Position numbers and translations under genes: made by a program. DNA of 64,000 bases from Ecdyonurus torrentis (Eukaryota; Arthropoda; Insecta; Ephemeroptera; Heptageniidae): positions 44,339,226-44,403,225 of the forward strand of contig OX439131.1 in NCBI GenBank assembly GCA_949318235.1, written 5' to 3'. Under the pieces are notes generated by a model. That model saw only the letters and a list, made by a program, of their open reading frames with translations, was not told the origin of the DNA and did no database searches. Of this stretch, positions 1 through 13,469 are shown one piece after another. The first letter of the stretch is position 1. Each line of letters starts with the position of its first letter.

Positions 1-70
1 ACATATTGGGCTTCATATACTTTCATATCTAGTTCTTCATTGATACAAACTTGCATTCCATTTTATTTAA

Positions 71-392
71 AGGTGTAGAACACCTTGAACAAAAGAGTTG
101 TGTAATATCCTAACAAACCTGAAAATGAACGTTGATTTGGCTAAAGTCATTGATTTCTAATTTATTTTCCATTCACAAAATGCCACTGGCGGTCACTGAG
201 GTCACATCGCCCAGTTTAAGCGCGCGTAAAACAAGCGAGCTGTGACGTCAGTGACCGCCAGCGGCATTTTGTGAATGGAAAATAAAGTGAATTTAAAATA
301 AATTAGAAACCAATGACTTCGGCCAAATCAACGTTGATATTGAGGTTTGTTAAGACATTTCACAACTTTTTTGTTTAAGGTGTTCTACGCCT
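71..392. mobile_element. Family A copy 1 (A1), TTAA-flanked foldback MITE
   Basis: About 320 bp, nearly palindromic. Ends are AGGTGTAGAACACCTTGAAC and its inverse, flanked on both sides by TTAA (67-70 and 393-396). The arms contain CAACGTTGAT and the core has TGACGTCAGTGACCGCCAG. TTAA duplications are typical of piggyBac-type transposition. No coding capacity. Confidence 0.82.
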
Positions 393-2345
393 TTAAGCAA
401 TAAAGTAATTATTAATAATATTACGTAGCATGATAAGTAGATCAATTAAATTTGAAATCATTTATATTATAAAAAAACAGACCCTTGGTACAATTCATTA
501 AATTCTGTAGTTAAAAGCACTAGTAAAATTAATTATAAAAAATTATATAAATCTCTTGGTTACATAATATTTAAAAAAAAAAATGTATCTGTTGTTGCTG
601 TGCTGCTAACGAAGCTGTAGAAAATTAATATTGATTTACATCAAAGTTTTGAAATTGTATATTTATGAACAAACTTAAAAAGAAGAATTTTTCGGAAATC
701 TGTACATTCCCCCCCCCCCACCCTCTATATATGTAATGTTTTTAGCTGGAATATTTTTTACGTGATTTGATACTATACGTAACTTTTATATAATTTCAAA
801 ACACATCAGTAACCTTTAAGCATCAAAGAATTGGAAATAATAAAAATTCTCAATTTTTTCATATTACGTTGGCGTACAGCTATTTTTAACTTTAATATTT
901 TAGTCTCCTGAAATGAAAGTCGTGCATTTCAATTCATATTAAAATATAAAATATTTATATTTTTGTCATAATTGAGATGTCAAAGAAAACCATTGAAAAA
1001 TATAGCTTATTTCTCCACACGATACTTTCAGGAAAATAAATAATAATAATTCTTGCATGATTTTTATAATATTATGTGTGTGTGTCTGTATATATATATA
1101 TATATATATAAGGGTCTTTTCACACTTTTTATCATTACGCGTGATTTTTGTATTGAGTTTAAAATTATTTTAGTATAGACAGACAGATGAGAAAACTAAA
1201 AAGTTTTAAGTTATTAAAAAAAAAAAAACTAATACTTCATTACAGAACGTCTAACTATATTTTATGATAGTCTTGCTATTTTGTGTAACATTAAATTTTT
1301 TTTTTTTTTTTCAATGAATATATTTATCAAAAATGTATTTATTTAGATTCCTGTCTGTGAAAAAGAGGCAATAATCAAAAAGACAACAAATAATAAAAAA
1401 GTATAATAATGATACTAAATCAATTGCAAAGCACATTGAAAACAAATTTCAATTTTCATTGAAAACATCATTCAGTATTTTTTTTCTTATTAAAAAAATA
1501 TATATATATCTAACGAGTAATGCCCTTGATATAGAATTTGTAAAACTTATTGAAACGAATTGCACATTAAAGTTATAGGGCTTATAGCCATGACTGTATT
1601 GATAATATTTCAATGCAATTACAATACACAACAAAAATATATAAGACTAAAAGAAAAAAAAAATGATAGCAAAATTTTACTTTTTTAAATGCTTTATTCG
1701 GATCCTATATATCATAATATCCATTTCATATAACTTTATGTATATATTATAATAATACATGTTCTAATAATCCTATATTATTTCAAATTAATACAAGTTA
1801 CACAATCACATGCACGTGTTACACTAAAATTATAACCTCTTCTCTATGTATTAATATAAATTTACCAATTCTAAAAACGTACAATTTGGTTATATATAAA
1901 ATATATGCGCAAATTGAATTGATTATTTGCATAAATAATAATATTAATTATAAATATATCAGTATATCAGTATGCTATATTAAATTAATTTTCATGGTGT
2001 TCATATTGACTATGGTGAGTAATCCAATTAAATATGTAAATCCAAAATATACTATACTTCCTCATTTTGATTTTATAAACTTAAAAACATTTTGGTTAAA
2101 CAAAATAAACTAATCTAAAGTTATAAGTAAATTAAAGATGTTTTTGTTTTAATTATATAATCAATTAAAAATAATTATTTTTGTGATGATTGGAAATGAG
2201 TGGTAAGGTAGGGGGAATTAATTTATTTTGAACATTTGAAACAAAAATTTAAATTATTTATATTTCAGTCAGTATTCAATTTTTTTTTTTATTGATTTCA
2301 TTTCAATATATATTAATAATAATAAACTAAACGGAAAGTATTATC

Positions 2346-3447
2346 TACACTCAAAAAAATAGTGCATTACTTTAGTTGTTTTTATTAACTAACTTTAGCT
2401 GCTAAACATTTTTTCTGCATTAAATAAGTTGGCAATATTTTTGTGTTTAAAATAAGTTATTATCAATGCCTAATCTCGCGCCCATCTAAAGTAAGTTTGC
2501 CGCGGTAACTAATTTAAAACACAACTTCACGATCACTGCCGAACACTTGCGACAACATACGAATAGTGAAAAGAATTAAGCAACATGGCGAAGAAGAAGG
2601 AAGAATGCAAGCGAAGCGGCTCTTGAAAAATCCACAAACTAAAGGAATACACGGGAAGTAAACATGGTTTTAATATAATAATTTTATGTGTAAGAATGCG
2701 TTTACTTTGTGGAACATTTTATTTTAGGTCCGGCGAAAGGAGGAAACGTAAATATGAGGACTGATGATGATGCCAGATGCCGGTATGTGCGTGGTGCAGA
2801 CATGGCGGGTAAATGAGCAAAAATGTGGTCTCAAATGAAGGTATTTATCGTTTTAGCGGAGTTTGAATACCATACACACATTTAACATGTAAATAAACGG
2901 TCATTTCAATACATTATGTAATTGAAATTTAATTTCGTCTTTGTTATTTTCGTGTTTTACGACCGGTATAGACTGTCTGTCACGGTATGCATGTGATTGA
3001 AAACTTTATACTAACGTATCATTACTATATTTGTTGTGAAAACGCGTAATATTTTGTGAATTTTAATTATTATTGTGTATGTTGCATGCTAAGATGTGGG
3101 TAAAGAGAGAGAAGAATATAAAAAAACAAGTGTGCCGGGTGCCGGGTTGAATTGTGAACGAGAGAGAGAGAGAGAGAGGTGGCGGGACACGCCGGTCATA
3201 CATGCAGTGAGGCAGGCGGGCGCGAGAGCGAGCGAGACGAGCAAGAGCAGAGAAGTGAGCGCACGCAGTAGCGAAGGAGGGGAAATATTAGTTACCCGTA
3301 ATAACTAAACAAAAGTAACTTAAATTAGCTACTGTTAATAACTTGCCAAAAGTGCATTGTTTTAGCTACCATTATTAGTTTATAAGTGTATATCTTAAAT
3401 AAGTTAGTATTCGTAACTAAAGTAATGCACTTGTTTTTAGAGTGTAT
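2346..3447. mobile_element. Element F1: 1.1 kb with long terminal inverted repeats and non-repetitive centre
   Basis: The left end ACACTCAAAAAAATAGTGCA and the right end TGCACTTGTTTTTAGAGTGT are inverted, and similarity continues inward for about 120-150 bp (TTACTTTAGTT, AATAAGTTGGCAA). The centre (about 2480-3290) is markedly richer in G+C, with a GA run at 3161-3178. It contains only short open frames, none resembling a transposase. Probably a non-autonomous foldback element. F2 is a short relative with the same ends. Confidence 0.72.
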
Positions 3448-4298
3448 AATACATATATAAGACCTGAATTATGGCACTTTACACTTATGGGCCCTTTTTG
3501 CTTAACGTTTTTTTGCTTTTTTGGCTTTCATGGGTCCTAACTTCCATTTTTCTTGGATGCTGTTTATGTTCAAAGGTAGCTGACCTTTCTAAGTATTTTT
3601 TGGCTTAAGAAAATTACGGTTAAATCTTATACACGCATAATCTATTGTAAGTACAGAATTTTAAGATATGGGTGAATGATTTTTCGGCGTGGGCCTGTTG
3701 TTGTACTGAAACTTCATCTACCAATTTCAACCATTTTACTTAAAAATTCTGATGTTCTATTATGATGTTATCTTTTTACATACTTTCAGCTTTCTGAAAA
3801 ACTAAATGGAAAGAAAATCGCATAAACGGGTCGGCGGGAAATCGAAATTGAAAGTAGTCTCAATTTAGATGCCGAACCCTGTATAAGAGTTTTGCAACAT
3901 TTAATTTTTGTATTTCTATGAATAATATTACTCTATGATCATATACATATTATGCTAAGTATAGATTTTAATACCCTACTCATCTTAATAATAATTATTA
4001 TCTTGCAACGATGGTAAAAATAGCTTTCCCTCATGTTTATTCTAATACATCGACCAGATGTCTACAATTTTAGTCACGCAAACTAAAAACTGGGATTTTT
4101 CTTGCATGCAAACGGTGTTGACTGCAAATTAAAAAAAAAAATCTGATACATATTAACTTAATATAAATATTGTTCTAAGTTAAAAAAGCAGTCAATATTA
4201 AAGTTCACGTTGTATTATTATTTTAAGTTTAGCTTCTATTTATATTTAACTATGTTAAAAACAAAATCAAGCAATAATTTATCTTCATGCATGGAAAT

Positions 4299-4500
4299 AA
4301 TAACTTACTTAGTTTATGCTGCATTTATGTCATTATAGCATAAATGATTGTAAATTAGAACAACATAAATAATTATGCTGTTCAATATAATATTTATACT
4401 GTTTAACATAGTTATTTTGCAGTATAGCAAAGATTATGCTATATTGAACAAATTGTGCTGAAAATGAGCTAGCATAATTTTTACATTTTTTTTTATGTAA
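4299..4500. repeat. Element G copy 1 (G1)
   Basis: About 200 bp built on AGCATAAATGAT, ACAACATAAATAATTATGCT and AAATGAGCTAGCATAA, shared with five other places. Strongly A+T-rich and partly palindromic. Boundaries approximate. Confidence 0.62.
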
Positions 4501-4623
4501 GATAATGCTGTATTGAACAAATTACAATTAAAATAATAATGATAATATCACACTAAAAAAAACTATTTTAATAAATTCCTTTGTGTAACATAATCAAATA
4601 CAGCAATACGAATCATATTCTTT

Positions 4624-4877
4624 CAGTCTTAGGTTCGATAACCAAAATTTCTATAGTGATATTAATTATACTATATCTATCCTCACATAACGATATCGTT
4701 ACTTTTAAAATATATCCCGATAAGTATCGTTATCGATGTGACGATAATATCGTCAATTTTTGTTTATCTATAATGATAATGATAACTTTTATTAAACTGT
4801 TAATTTATAACACATCAATAACCAATAATCGTTATCTTTATAGTATCGTATTTACGATAATCGAACCAAAGACTGGA
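4624..4877. mobile_element. Element L: foldback MITE of about 250 bp
   Basis: Inverted ends CAGTCTTAGGTTCGAT and ATCGAACCAAAGACTG. Interior has repeated CGATATCG and TATCGTTATCGATGTGACGA. The open frame across it is not a gene. Confidence 0.68.
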
Positions 4878-5170
4878 TTATTTTCAAATTCAGCTAAAAA
4901 AATGCTTGTTCTTGTTATTCTGTATAATAATATGTTCTATAATATACTATAGTGCTACCTTGGCAGCTAATAATGTTCAATATTGCTGACTAAACGTTGC
5001 ATTTCATGATTTTGATGCACATAAAGTACATTTATGTATTTTTGTTGTGTTGTATAACTATGTATTAACTTGTTTTACTCTGTAAAAGACATGGAATGCA
5101 ATAAAATATTTAATTATTACATATATGGTAGTGTACAGTAAAATACTACACGTTGTTTTTAAAAATCGTG

Positions 5171-5510
5171 CAATGAGGAAGACTACAAAATTTTAGGTGT
5201 TAATTTTATTTCATATTCTAAAAGAGGATATTATCCTGAATCGATACAATAGTCATGTGTGAATTTCTAGTTTTTGAGTTCATGAAGTATTTTTAAGTAA
5301 TTTTTGAAAGTCGCAAAATGACGTCACAGGCTGCAACTTTTTTCTATGTACATGCACATGTATAAGTTGTAACGTTATTTCGTGACTTTCAAAAATTAAT
5401 TGAAAATACTTAATGAACTCAAAAATGAGAAATTCACATATCTATCGGACATAGGACAATGTCCTCTTTTAGAATATGAAATAAAATTACCCACTGTAGT
5501 ATTTCTCAAT
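5171..5510. mobile_element. Element H1: foldback MITE of about 340 bp
   Basis: Outer arms CAATGAGGAAGACTAC and the inverse GTAGTATTTCTCAATTAT. Inner arms share TTTATTTCATATTCTAAAAG and GAACTCAAAAA. TGACGTCA lies near the loop at 5319-5326. Confidence 0.76.
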
Positions 5511-6372
5511 TATGTATAAAAGATATGTTTTGCATGTTCAGTTAAGCATTTCATTTGAAAAAATAATTTTGCTACTCACAACATAGCTGAATAAAAATAT
5601 TCTTCAATCCCTTTTTTTTCCGTGTACTTAAAAAAAAATCTATAATAATATTACAGCAATAATTATTTAAAAAAAACTACTGATATGTAAGTGTAAAATT
5701 TAGTAAAGAAAGTCTTTTAAATTATTAATAATATATCTTCTCTTTTGGTTAAAAATTTCATAACAAAATTTTAATGAAAGTAATTTATAATTAAAGTAAT
5801 CACATCGTTCTTTGTAATGAAATATGAAAAGCGTTTAACAGATTGACGTTAATGATATCTTGTATAATGAGAGACACGTAATTTAAGACAATTGAGTATC
5901 TCTTACACAAAGTAATTGATTATTTTCATAAAAGCTAAGATTTGAAAAGATGGTGACACAATGGCGAATCTTTATAGTTGTGTCATAATCACTTTTTTTA
6001 TGTCAAATTTAATGTATACTGTAAAATAGTCTCCCACTACCACTAGGCAATATAAAGTCTAAAAAATACTGTCATCTCAAGTTACGTTTTATATGCAATT
6101 ATCGTCCTTATACATTGATTTTTTATCTCTTAAAAAAAGTTATACTTTTAAATTTATTAGAGGATATCGTATCAAGTAAAAGTGAAATTCAACTTGAATT
6201 TCAATTATTTTTATAACTTTTTTTTTATTATTAGAATTATATGGTTGTTTTGAATTCAATGCAGGTACATTGGATCGCAATTTAAGACACTGCTTTCAAG
6301 TTCTTACTTGAATTATAAGTGATTTTTATATCTTAGATCTGATATTTCTTATAAAGAAAAAAATGGAGAAGC

Positions 6373-6375
<3 letters not shown>

Positions 6376-6453
<78 letters not shown>
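6376..6453 (+). repeat. AG microsatellite
   Basis: About 39 uninterrupted AG units. Confidence 0.95.
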
Positions 6454-6456
<3 letters not shown>

Positions 6457-7933
6457 CGACTTGGGTAAATAAAATGAAAAGAGAGACATAAAATGAAGAA
6501 AAAGCAAGTGTTTGTAAAAAAAGAAGAAAAAGTTTAAAAATTCAATTGAAATATCTTGTATATTATAGAAAGAAAAAGTTTGATTTAAAAAGTATGCATA
6601 TTATTTCCAGAACAAAAGAAATATAATACATGTATTATACAAAACTTATATTGTACATTCTTCAGCAGAAAAAAAAAAGAGAATATAAAATCACTTAAAT
6701 TATTATTATGTTATTTAACTTTATAATTTACTTTAATTACAAAATACCACCATACAAACTTCAGATATTTCATGAATTTCTCTATAGTGTAAACTGAGCT
6801 AAAATTCATTTAAATTTTGAAACCTTATATTTAATTTTACACAATTTATTTTTTTCTGAAATATTGAGGTCATCTCATTAAAAAAAAAATCCCTACTTGA
6901 TCTTTTCTTATGAATTTCAATCTTTTAAAAACGATTGTCTATTTGCAACAATGGCCTTTAGCTTTTTATAGAATAATAAATAATCTGTTACTCTTGCAAA
7001 CAAGAGCTCGTTATTTGCGTTAAAAAAAGGGAGACAAAGAAAATATTAATAACGCTATTTTATAATTTTGATGAACATGGTTTTCTTTTATTTTGATTTG
7101 ACCTTTCAAAACATCTTTCAGTTTCTATATATAAAAAATTCAATACAAATAATAAAAAGAAGAATAAAATGTTATAACAATGAATTGTGTTATTTCAATA
7201 GATGTAACAACAATGTAAGACTTCTTGTTGAATTTCTATAGCAAATTTACTTTAATTTGCTTTACAAATCTATCATGTAATATGTTCTTCAATATTCTTC
7301 AATAGAGTATAATATTATTATATATCTCTATAATATTTACATAATAACAAAAATATCTTTACAAAATGTTTCTGATTATTCTATGTATATACAGATTTTT
7401 TCTTTCTTTATAAAATTGAAGGTCTTTATTTTGAAATATAGAGTGAAAATGTCGCATACATTATATTATATAATATTACTGAACGTGTTTCTCTACTTGT
7501 CAAGCCTATTGATTATATTATATTATATAAATGTATAAAGGTGTTGGTAAATTATATGTATTGCAATTATTGCAAAGGAAATGAAAATGAAAGAGTTAAG
7601 AAGAGATTCATTCAAAATATTGATTTTATATTAAAGACGACCATTCAAGATGTGTACCATATTGAATCATTATAGAGAGCAATAAAATTAAGATTTTTGT
7701 TTTATTTTTTTATAATTACTATAACGTCTTTCTTTTGTCTTCCTTTTATAACACCAAAACCGAGACGGTGCTTGAGCCAAGTTAAAGGTGGGGGTATTTT
7801 AGCACCAAACTATAATTATTATCTTTCTTTTTTCTTTTATTATTTTATTTCTTTTTTAAAGCTCTACATTTTGTTGATGTGGGAGGCTTATGCATGCACA
7901 GGGCCAAACCAGTGCCTAAGATGCACGCACCAT

Positions 7934-7967
<34 letters not shown>

Positions 7968-7984
7968 AAACTACTTTGATATGA

Positions 7985-8130
7985 TTTGAGACAAAAAAAA
8001 GATTTACTGCCCTCTCTGGGGTGATGAAATTGCCTAGGCGCGGTGGGACACTATTCCGCGAGCTTTACAGAGATGGATATCTACAAAAACACAAGACACT
8101 CAAAGGTGAGGTGGCTCTGGGTCTCTTTAA
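7985..8130. other. Unexplained GC-rich island
   Basis: GGGTGATGAAATTGCCTAGG, CGCGGTGGGACACTATTCCG and AGGTGAGGTGGCTCTGGG stand out in A+T-rich DNA after a 29-bp T run. A plus-strand frame is open (8021-8236) but the protein is not recognised. Could be a fragment of an unlisted repeat. Confidence 0.35.
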
Positions 8131-8300
8131 ACCAATGCTTCATTTTAACATTATTATAATATGTTGCTTAATTTTCATTTTATTTTATTTTTTTATTTTT
8201 TTTTTTAATTGTGTAAAATTTATGTTTACATTATAATTATGTATATGAGAGTTAAGGATGTAAGTGATTTGGCTTAAAGTTGTCTGAATAAGTGACTTAA

Positions 8301-8627
8301 AGGTATAGAAAATATGAAATGACGTGTTATTTTAATCATTAAACACAAAATAAGAACTACACAACTAATGATAATTTTTACTGGAATGTAAATGTGGCCC
8401 CATAAGAGAGCGTGAAAAAACTGTAAAGTATGCAATTTGCGTGAATATTTCTGTTTATGACGTCAGAAACAGGCAAAAACTAGTATAAAAATGTTGTGCG
8501 GGTTGCATAAATTAAAATTTTCTGATCACTGCTGCAATTGGGTTTTGAGACAAATTAATATTATTGATGTAAGTCCCATCAAGTGTTTTGGGATGTAAAT
8601 GCTTATGTTTTCATGTTGTTTATGCTT
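8301..8627 (+). mobile_element. Family B copy 1 (B1), TTAA-flanked MITE of about 330 bp
   Basis: Starts AGGTATAGAAAATATGAAAT and ends GTTTATGCTT, with TTAA at 8297-8300 and 8628-8631. Internal landmarks shared by all B copies are GAGAGCGTGAAAA, TATGCAATTTG, TGACGTCAGAAAC, TGATCACTGC and GTCCCATCAAGTGTTTTG. Non-coding. Confidence 0.82.
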
Positions 8628-8807
8628 TTAAATATTTATTTTTGTTTCAATTGCTTTATGGATAATATAATGTAGTTATTTAGAGATGATTTACGCATGC
8701 AGAAATCTCTAGATTTGATTGAGGGATTGACTAAATAATAAGATTCATGAATAACAATAAAGAAGAATGAATTTAATTATAACATTATAATTATAGTGTG
8801 TGTAGTC

Positions 8808-8925
8808 AACTTCCATGTGGAGTGGTGTGTGCCATCGTGGCGGGGCGTGAGACTACATCTCGAGTGTAGTTCACCACCTCTTTAACGTTCTAAGAAGCTG
8901 ACAAGTTACTACAGGTAAAACCGAA
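8808..8925. other. Second unexplained GC-rich island
   Basis: GCCATCGTGGCGGGGCGTGA flanked by TGTAGTC/GACTACA words that could pair as a hairpin. No reading frame or known motif. Confidence 0.3.
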
Positions 8926-9126
8926 CTCTTTTTATACTCACAAGTCACAACAAACGTGACACATTAAATTACTGTTTATTGCCAAATATAATCCGTTATT
9001 ATTTAATAAATAATTGCTAATTTAAATAATGAGTAATCAAATAACAACTTTGATTACTAGTCCCTATCAACACATAAAGTTTGGCTATACGAAATGCGCC
9101 AAATCTTTACAATGGTAATGTATATA

Positions 9127-9246
9127 CAGCTCTGGCTAAAAGTTCCAGAACATGGCAGCGGCGGATGCTGTATTTTCTGATAAAGATAACATAGAGTGGT
9201 TGCAGGTTGCCTATACAAATCGTTCGGGAACTTTTTGCCAGAGCTG
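9127..9246. mobile_element. Element T: small Tc1/mariner-type MITE
   Basis: Ends CAGCTCTGGCTAAAAGTTCC and GGAACTTTTTGCCAGAGCTG, flanked by TA on both sides (9125-9126, 9247-9248). CAG-starting ends with TA duplication are typical of Tc1/mariner elements. The 80-bp interior has no coding potential. Confidence 0.76.
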
Positions 9247-9324
9247 TACGTAATGTATGTAGACTGTAGAGTGTTGCTACATGTGCTGAATTGAAATCTG
9301 AATCTTACAATAAATTTGGCTTAA

Positions 9325-9632
9325 AGGCGTAGAACACCTTGAACAAAAAAGTTGCGTAATATCCTAACAAACCTAAAAATCAACGTTGATTTGGCCGAAG
9401 TCATTGATTTCTAATTTATTTTCCATTCACAGAATGCCACTGGTGGTCACTGACGTCACGGCTCGCTTGTTTGACGCGCGCGTAAACCGGTCGAGCTGTG
9501 ACGTCAGTGACCGCCAGTGGCATTTTGTGAATGGAAAATAAATTAGAAATCAATGACTTCGGCCAAATCAACGTTGATTTTCAGGTTTGTTAGGATATTA
9601 CACAACTTTTTTGTTCAAGGTGTTCTACGCCT
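9325..9632. mobile_element. Family A copy 2 (A2), TTAA-flanked foldback MITE
   Basis: Same long inverted arms as A1, starting AGGCGTAGAACACCTTGAAC, with flanking TTAA at 9321-9324 and 9633-9636. TGACGTCA is intact in both arms. It lies less than 100 bp from the T element. Confidence 0.83.
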
Positions 9633-9922
9633 TTAATATGTATTGCAAAATCGTAAATATTGGTAACATCTTTCATATAGATTACACAGGCCAAGATATA
9701 GAGCGAGTGCGGTGGGTGGCTAAGAATGCATTGAAATATTGGCATTTTCTCCCATTGTTGTGCAAGATTTTCCCTTTCTTTGGGTACATTTTACTTTAAC
9801 AAAACACTGAAAGAAGAAAAAGAAGAAAATGATAAGAATATTTATATACTGTATACTTTACATATTATATTATTTTATTGAAAGCTTTTCTTCTAAAGTT
9901 TTAAATATATAAACTTTCAGTT

Positions 9923-9954
<32 letters not shown>

Positions 9955-10477
9955 TGTAATTAATTAAAATAAATTTTAGGAACTATAAGAAATAAGTTAC
10001 TTTAGTAAAATTTATATAAAAATAATCACTAAAAAGTTTCTCCAAAGAAATAAAGAGTAAAGATCTTTTCTCTTAAAGTTTTTCTTCCTCTCTCTCTCTC
10101 TCTCTCTCTTCTTTCTTTCTTTCCTTTCAAAACAAACTTTAAAAAAAAAGGGGATGGATAAAAAGAAATCAAGCAAAGTCTGAAAAATCTCGCCACGGTT
10201 GAAAAGTTTGGTGTAAAAAGTTGAAAGCAAAAGTCTGCAGTGCCTCAAGAGTTGAAGTGTTGCCCTCCACTCTCGTTTGCAGTAAATACATGAATTGAGT
10301 AACTGGCTTCTTCGTCGACTCAAAGTTAAAGTCATTACAAGAGAAAGAAAATATCAAAATGTAATAATAAACAATTTTCAAAAGTCCATTAATGGTAATA
10401 ATAAGAATTGCCGCTATAACAAAACAAAAACATAAGAGAGAGAGAGAGAGAGAGAAGAGAGAAATAATATACAGTTA

Positions 10478-10516
<39 letters not shown>

Positions 10517-11659
10517 ATTTAATATCACAATATTATAAAATAGACGAGTTTAAAATAACTAATAAAACTTCAAAATGAGGAAATATGTACTACATACACC
10601 GTGATTGATTTTTTTAATATAAAATATATTACGAGTAGCTTTTTAATTATCTTTTTATGAAAGATTAAATCCAATTATAATGCTAAACATTGAAATTGTA
10701 TACGTTTTTTTTTTTTTTTTCGTAGCCTAATTTAATTTCTTTAAATATAAAATTATCCTATTATAAACTCTTCCTATGGTATCTTCATGGCTTTACTTAA
10801 GAAGTATATTCAATTACGTCTATTAAATTAAATAATTTTGTAACTGTTTTAATTATTTCTTACATTTTTAACTATAGTTTGGCAAGTATATGTAAGATTA
10901 TGTTATCTGACACTGTCTGATAAACTAATTATATGAAATTAAATTTCATTGGATAAAAAGTATCAAGTAAAATGAGAAGTTAATGTGATTAAAAATTGGA
11001 TAGATTTAAGGTACAATTATTACGATTCAAATAAGTTTAGTTGATAAAAATTTAATTTAATAATGTATTTTACATGGATTTTTCAGTGGAAGTAAATAAT
11101 ATTGTTTGTTCTATCCTTCTATCATATTAACAAAGGCAGAGCAAAATGCTTTAATAATATTCTTAAACGGATTATACATATTATTTGAACTGCAATTCAC
11201 ATAAGAGATAAAAATACTTGATAATAATAATAATTCTGAATTCTTTCCATTTGAATTTTAAAAGTAATATTCCTGTGGCTCTTATAACGAGATAAAAGTT
11301 GACTTAAAATGAAAGCTACTTGCAATTTTGCTCATATCAGCTTCCTATGTGTTACGTATGTTGCATGCGCAGGACGTTGAAATAATATTAAAAAAAAAAA
11401 AAAAAAAAAACGCTAGCAAAAATTTAAAGTTAGCAGCTTGTACTGTATAAGTTGCTTTTTTTACTTATCAATACGCTGTTTGTCGTCCGCCCATTTTTAT
11501 TTTATTTATTGTTATTATTTTTAGTAACAAAATATTAAGTTGATCATCAGCCTTTCGTCAGTTGGAACTTATAGAGTATAAAAGAGAAACATTATATTTG
11601 TACTCTGACTTTATCCAAATAGGTATGTGTTTGCGTGTATGTAAGACGGAGACAGACAG

Positions 11660-11944
11660 ACACACACACACACACAGACGGAGACGGAGACGGAGACGGA
11701 GACGGAGACGGAGACGGAGACGGAGACGGAGAGAGACAGAGACAGAGACAGAGACAGAGACAGAGACAGAGACAGAGACAGAGACAGAGACAGAGACAGA
11801 GACAGAGACAGAGACAGAGACAGAGACAGAGACAGAGACAGAGACAGAGACAGAGACAGAGACAGAGACAGAGACAGAGACAGAGACAGAGACAGAGACA
11901 GAGACAGAGACAGAGACAGAGACAGAGACAGAGACAGACAGAGA
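11660..11944 (+). repeat. Compound CA / GGAGAC / AGAGAC array
   Basis: CA repeat (11660-11676), then GGAGAC hexamers to about 11731, then AGAGAC hexamers to about 11937. One hexamer family grades into the other by a single G/A change. It is open in several frames on both strands but non-coding. Confidence 0.93.
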
Positions 11945-12193
11945 GTAATTGACTCCACAAACTTCAATAAGTGATTAAATTGCGTCTCGTGTTTTCTATT
12001 ATTATGTACCGTCTGCTACACATTTCCAGTCTTGAACTACATAGAAATACAATAACTTTTCTCTGAATAAGCAATACAATATAATTAAACATTTTTGTCT
12101 TACTTATCTTTATTTACCTCTATTATTTATATTTCAGTAGCAATACTTCAAACTTATGTGAAAAGGATAAATATACAATAAAGTTAATATAAA

Positions 12194-12194
<1 letters not shown>

Positions 12195-12283
<89 letters not shown>
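12195..12283. repeat. AT microsatellite
   Basis: About 44 uninterrupted AT units. Confidence 0.95.
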
Positions 12284-12289
<6 letters not shown>

Positions 12290-12720
12290 TTATTATTGTA
12301 AGTCAATTATATTATTTAATGCAATTGTTTGTTGTTATTATAAGATATCTAGGTCAAAATCTGTACTTGCTGACGTAAATTACTAGTTTTAGAAGTTAAT
12401 AATGATTTGAATAATGTACTTTTTAAAAGATTAACTCTTATAAATGTCACTCTGCTTATTGCATCTGAAGTCAATTCTTTGTTTTGTATTGCATAATTTA
12501 TATTTAATAAAGTTAAAGTTGAATATCATAAAGTGATTGTTTTACATTTTAATTAACAGCAATGACGTATAATATTATCTTAGTATTATTATTTTATACT
12601 ATGTTAGCAGCAAACGTTGCTCACGGATAAAACCTGAATCTTTCACGAAGTAATCAAAAAGTCTTGAGCAATGGATTTATTAATTATTATTATTATTTAC
12701 TTTTGGTCACTCATTTTTAC

Positions 12721-13013
12721 TATAGAGTGGTTTCATTCATGTTAAAGTCGACGCCATAAATAACATGGTGGGTCAGTATAGGAAAATAACTCATTTGGCC
12801 ACTTTAAAAAAACTTCGCAATATTTTTGAGAGCATTGATGCTGTTAACAGGTTGAATTAGTTTTTCAAGTATGCAAGAAAAATAGTAATAAAAAATAGTT
12901 AATTTTTCTAGAGAAAATAGCCATAAACTACGTTATTCCTGAGCAATGTTATTAATTGCTCAAGAGGAGCATCGAAAAGCATTCAGAATGACGTCATGCG
13001 CACCTACTCTATG
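12721..13013 (+). mobile_element. Family D copy 1 (D1), TA-type MITE of about 300 bp
   Basis: Begins TATAGAGTGGTTTCATTCAT and ends CACCTACTCTATG. Shared D landmarks: TTAAAGTCGACGCCAT, TATTTTTGAGAGCATTGATG, GAGCAATGTTA and a terminal-side TGACGTCAT. Confidence 0.76.
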
Positions 13014-13469
13014 AAAATATGCATATTATTAATGTATTAAAATAATCACGTATTATAAAAGAAAGAGCTTTTGCTTCGATTTTGGGTCAGCAATTTTTAA
13101 GCCAAAATTTTAACATCAAAAAATTTAAATTATCTAATTTCTTTAAATTAAAGTTAAATACAAAAATAATTTTCATCTATTTCACAAGATTGTGATAATA
13201 TATTTTACCATACAAAAACTGGTGCTAAATTACTAATGTTATCTTTCTAAGAAAAGCACGCGCTGAAGGTATATGGGTTAAATATATTATCACCATCGTG
13301 TGTACCGAACGTAACTGAAAAATGTTCCGCAATGAAAAATGCATTGCAACACTGCATAACTTTTCCTCTCTTTTATTGGATCACTCTCACTCTCGTCCTT
13401 TACTTAATGTTGCCAAATATACAATATTCCCATAAGTCTATAAGCTGTTGTTTTTTTGCAGAATTGGGC

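Noticed and set aside
3096..3308. 70-codon plus-strand frame in F1
   Set aside because: Low-complexity Arg/Glu/Ser composition from GA-rich DNA; no transposase motif.
10012..10381. Two overlapping minus-strand frames over a more balanced-composition stretch
   Set aside because: Checked as a candidate C-domain exon; neither translation resembles arrestin and part is a CT repeat.
11562..11967. Overlapping open frames on both strands (Thr-Glu, Arg-Gln, Leu-Cys and Ser-Leu repeats)
   Set aside because: All are readings of one hexamer microsatellite.
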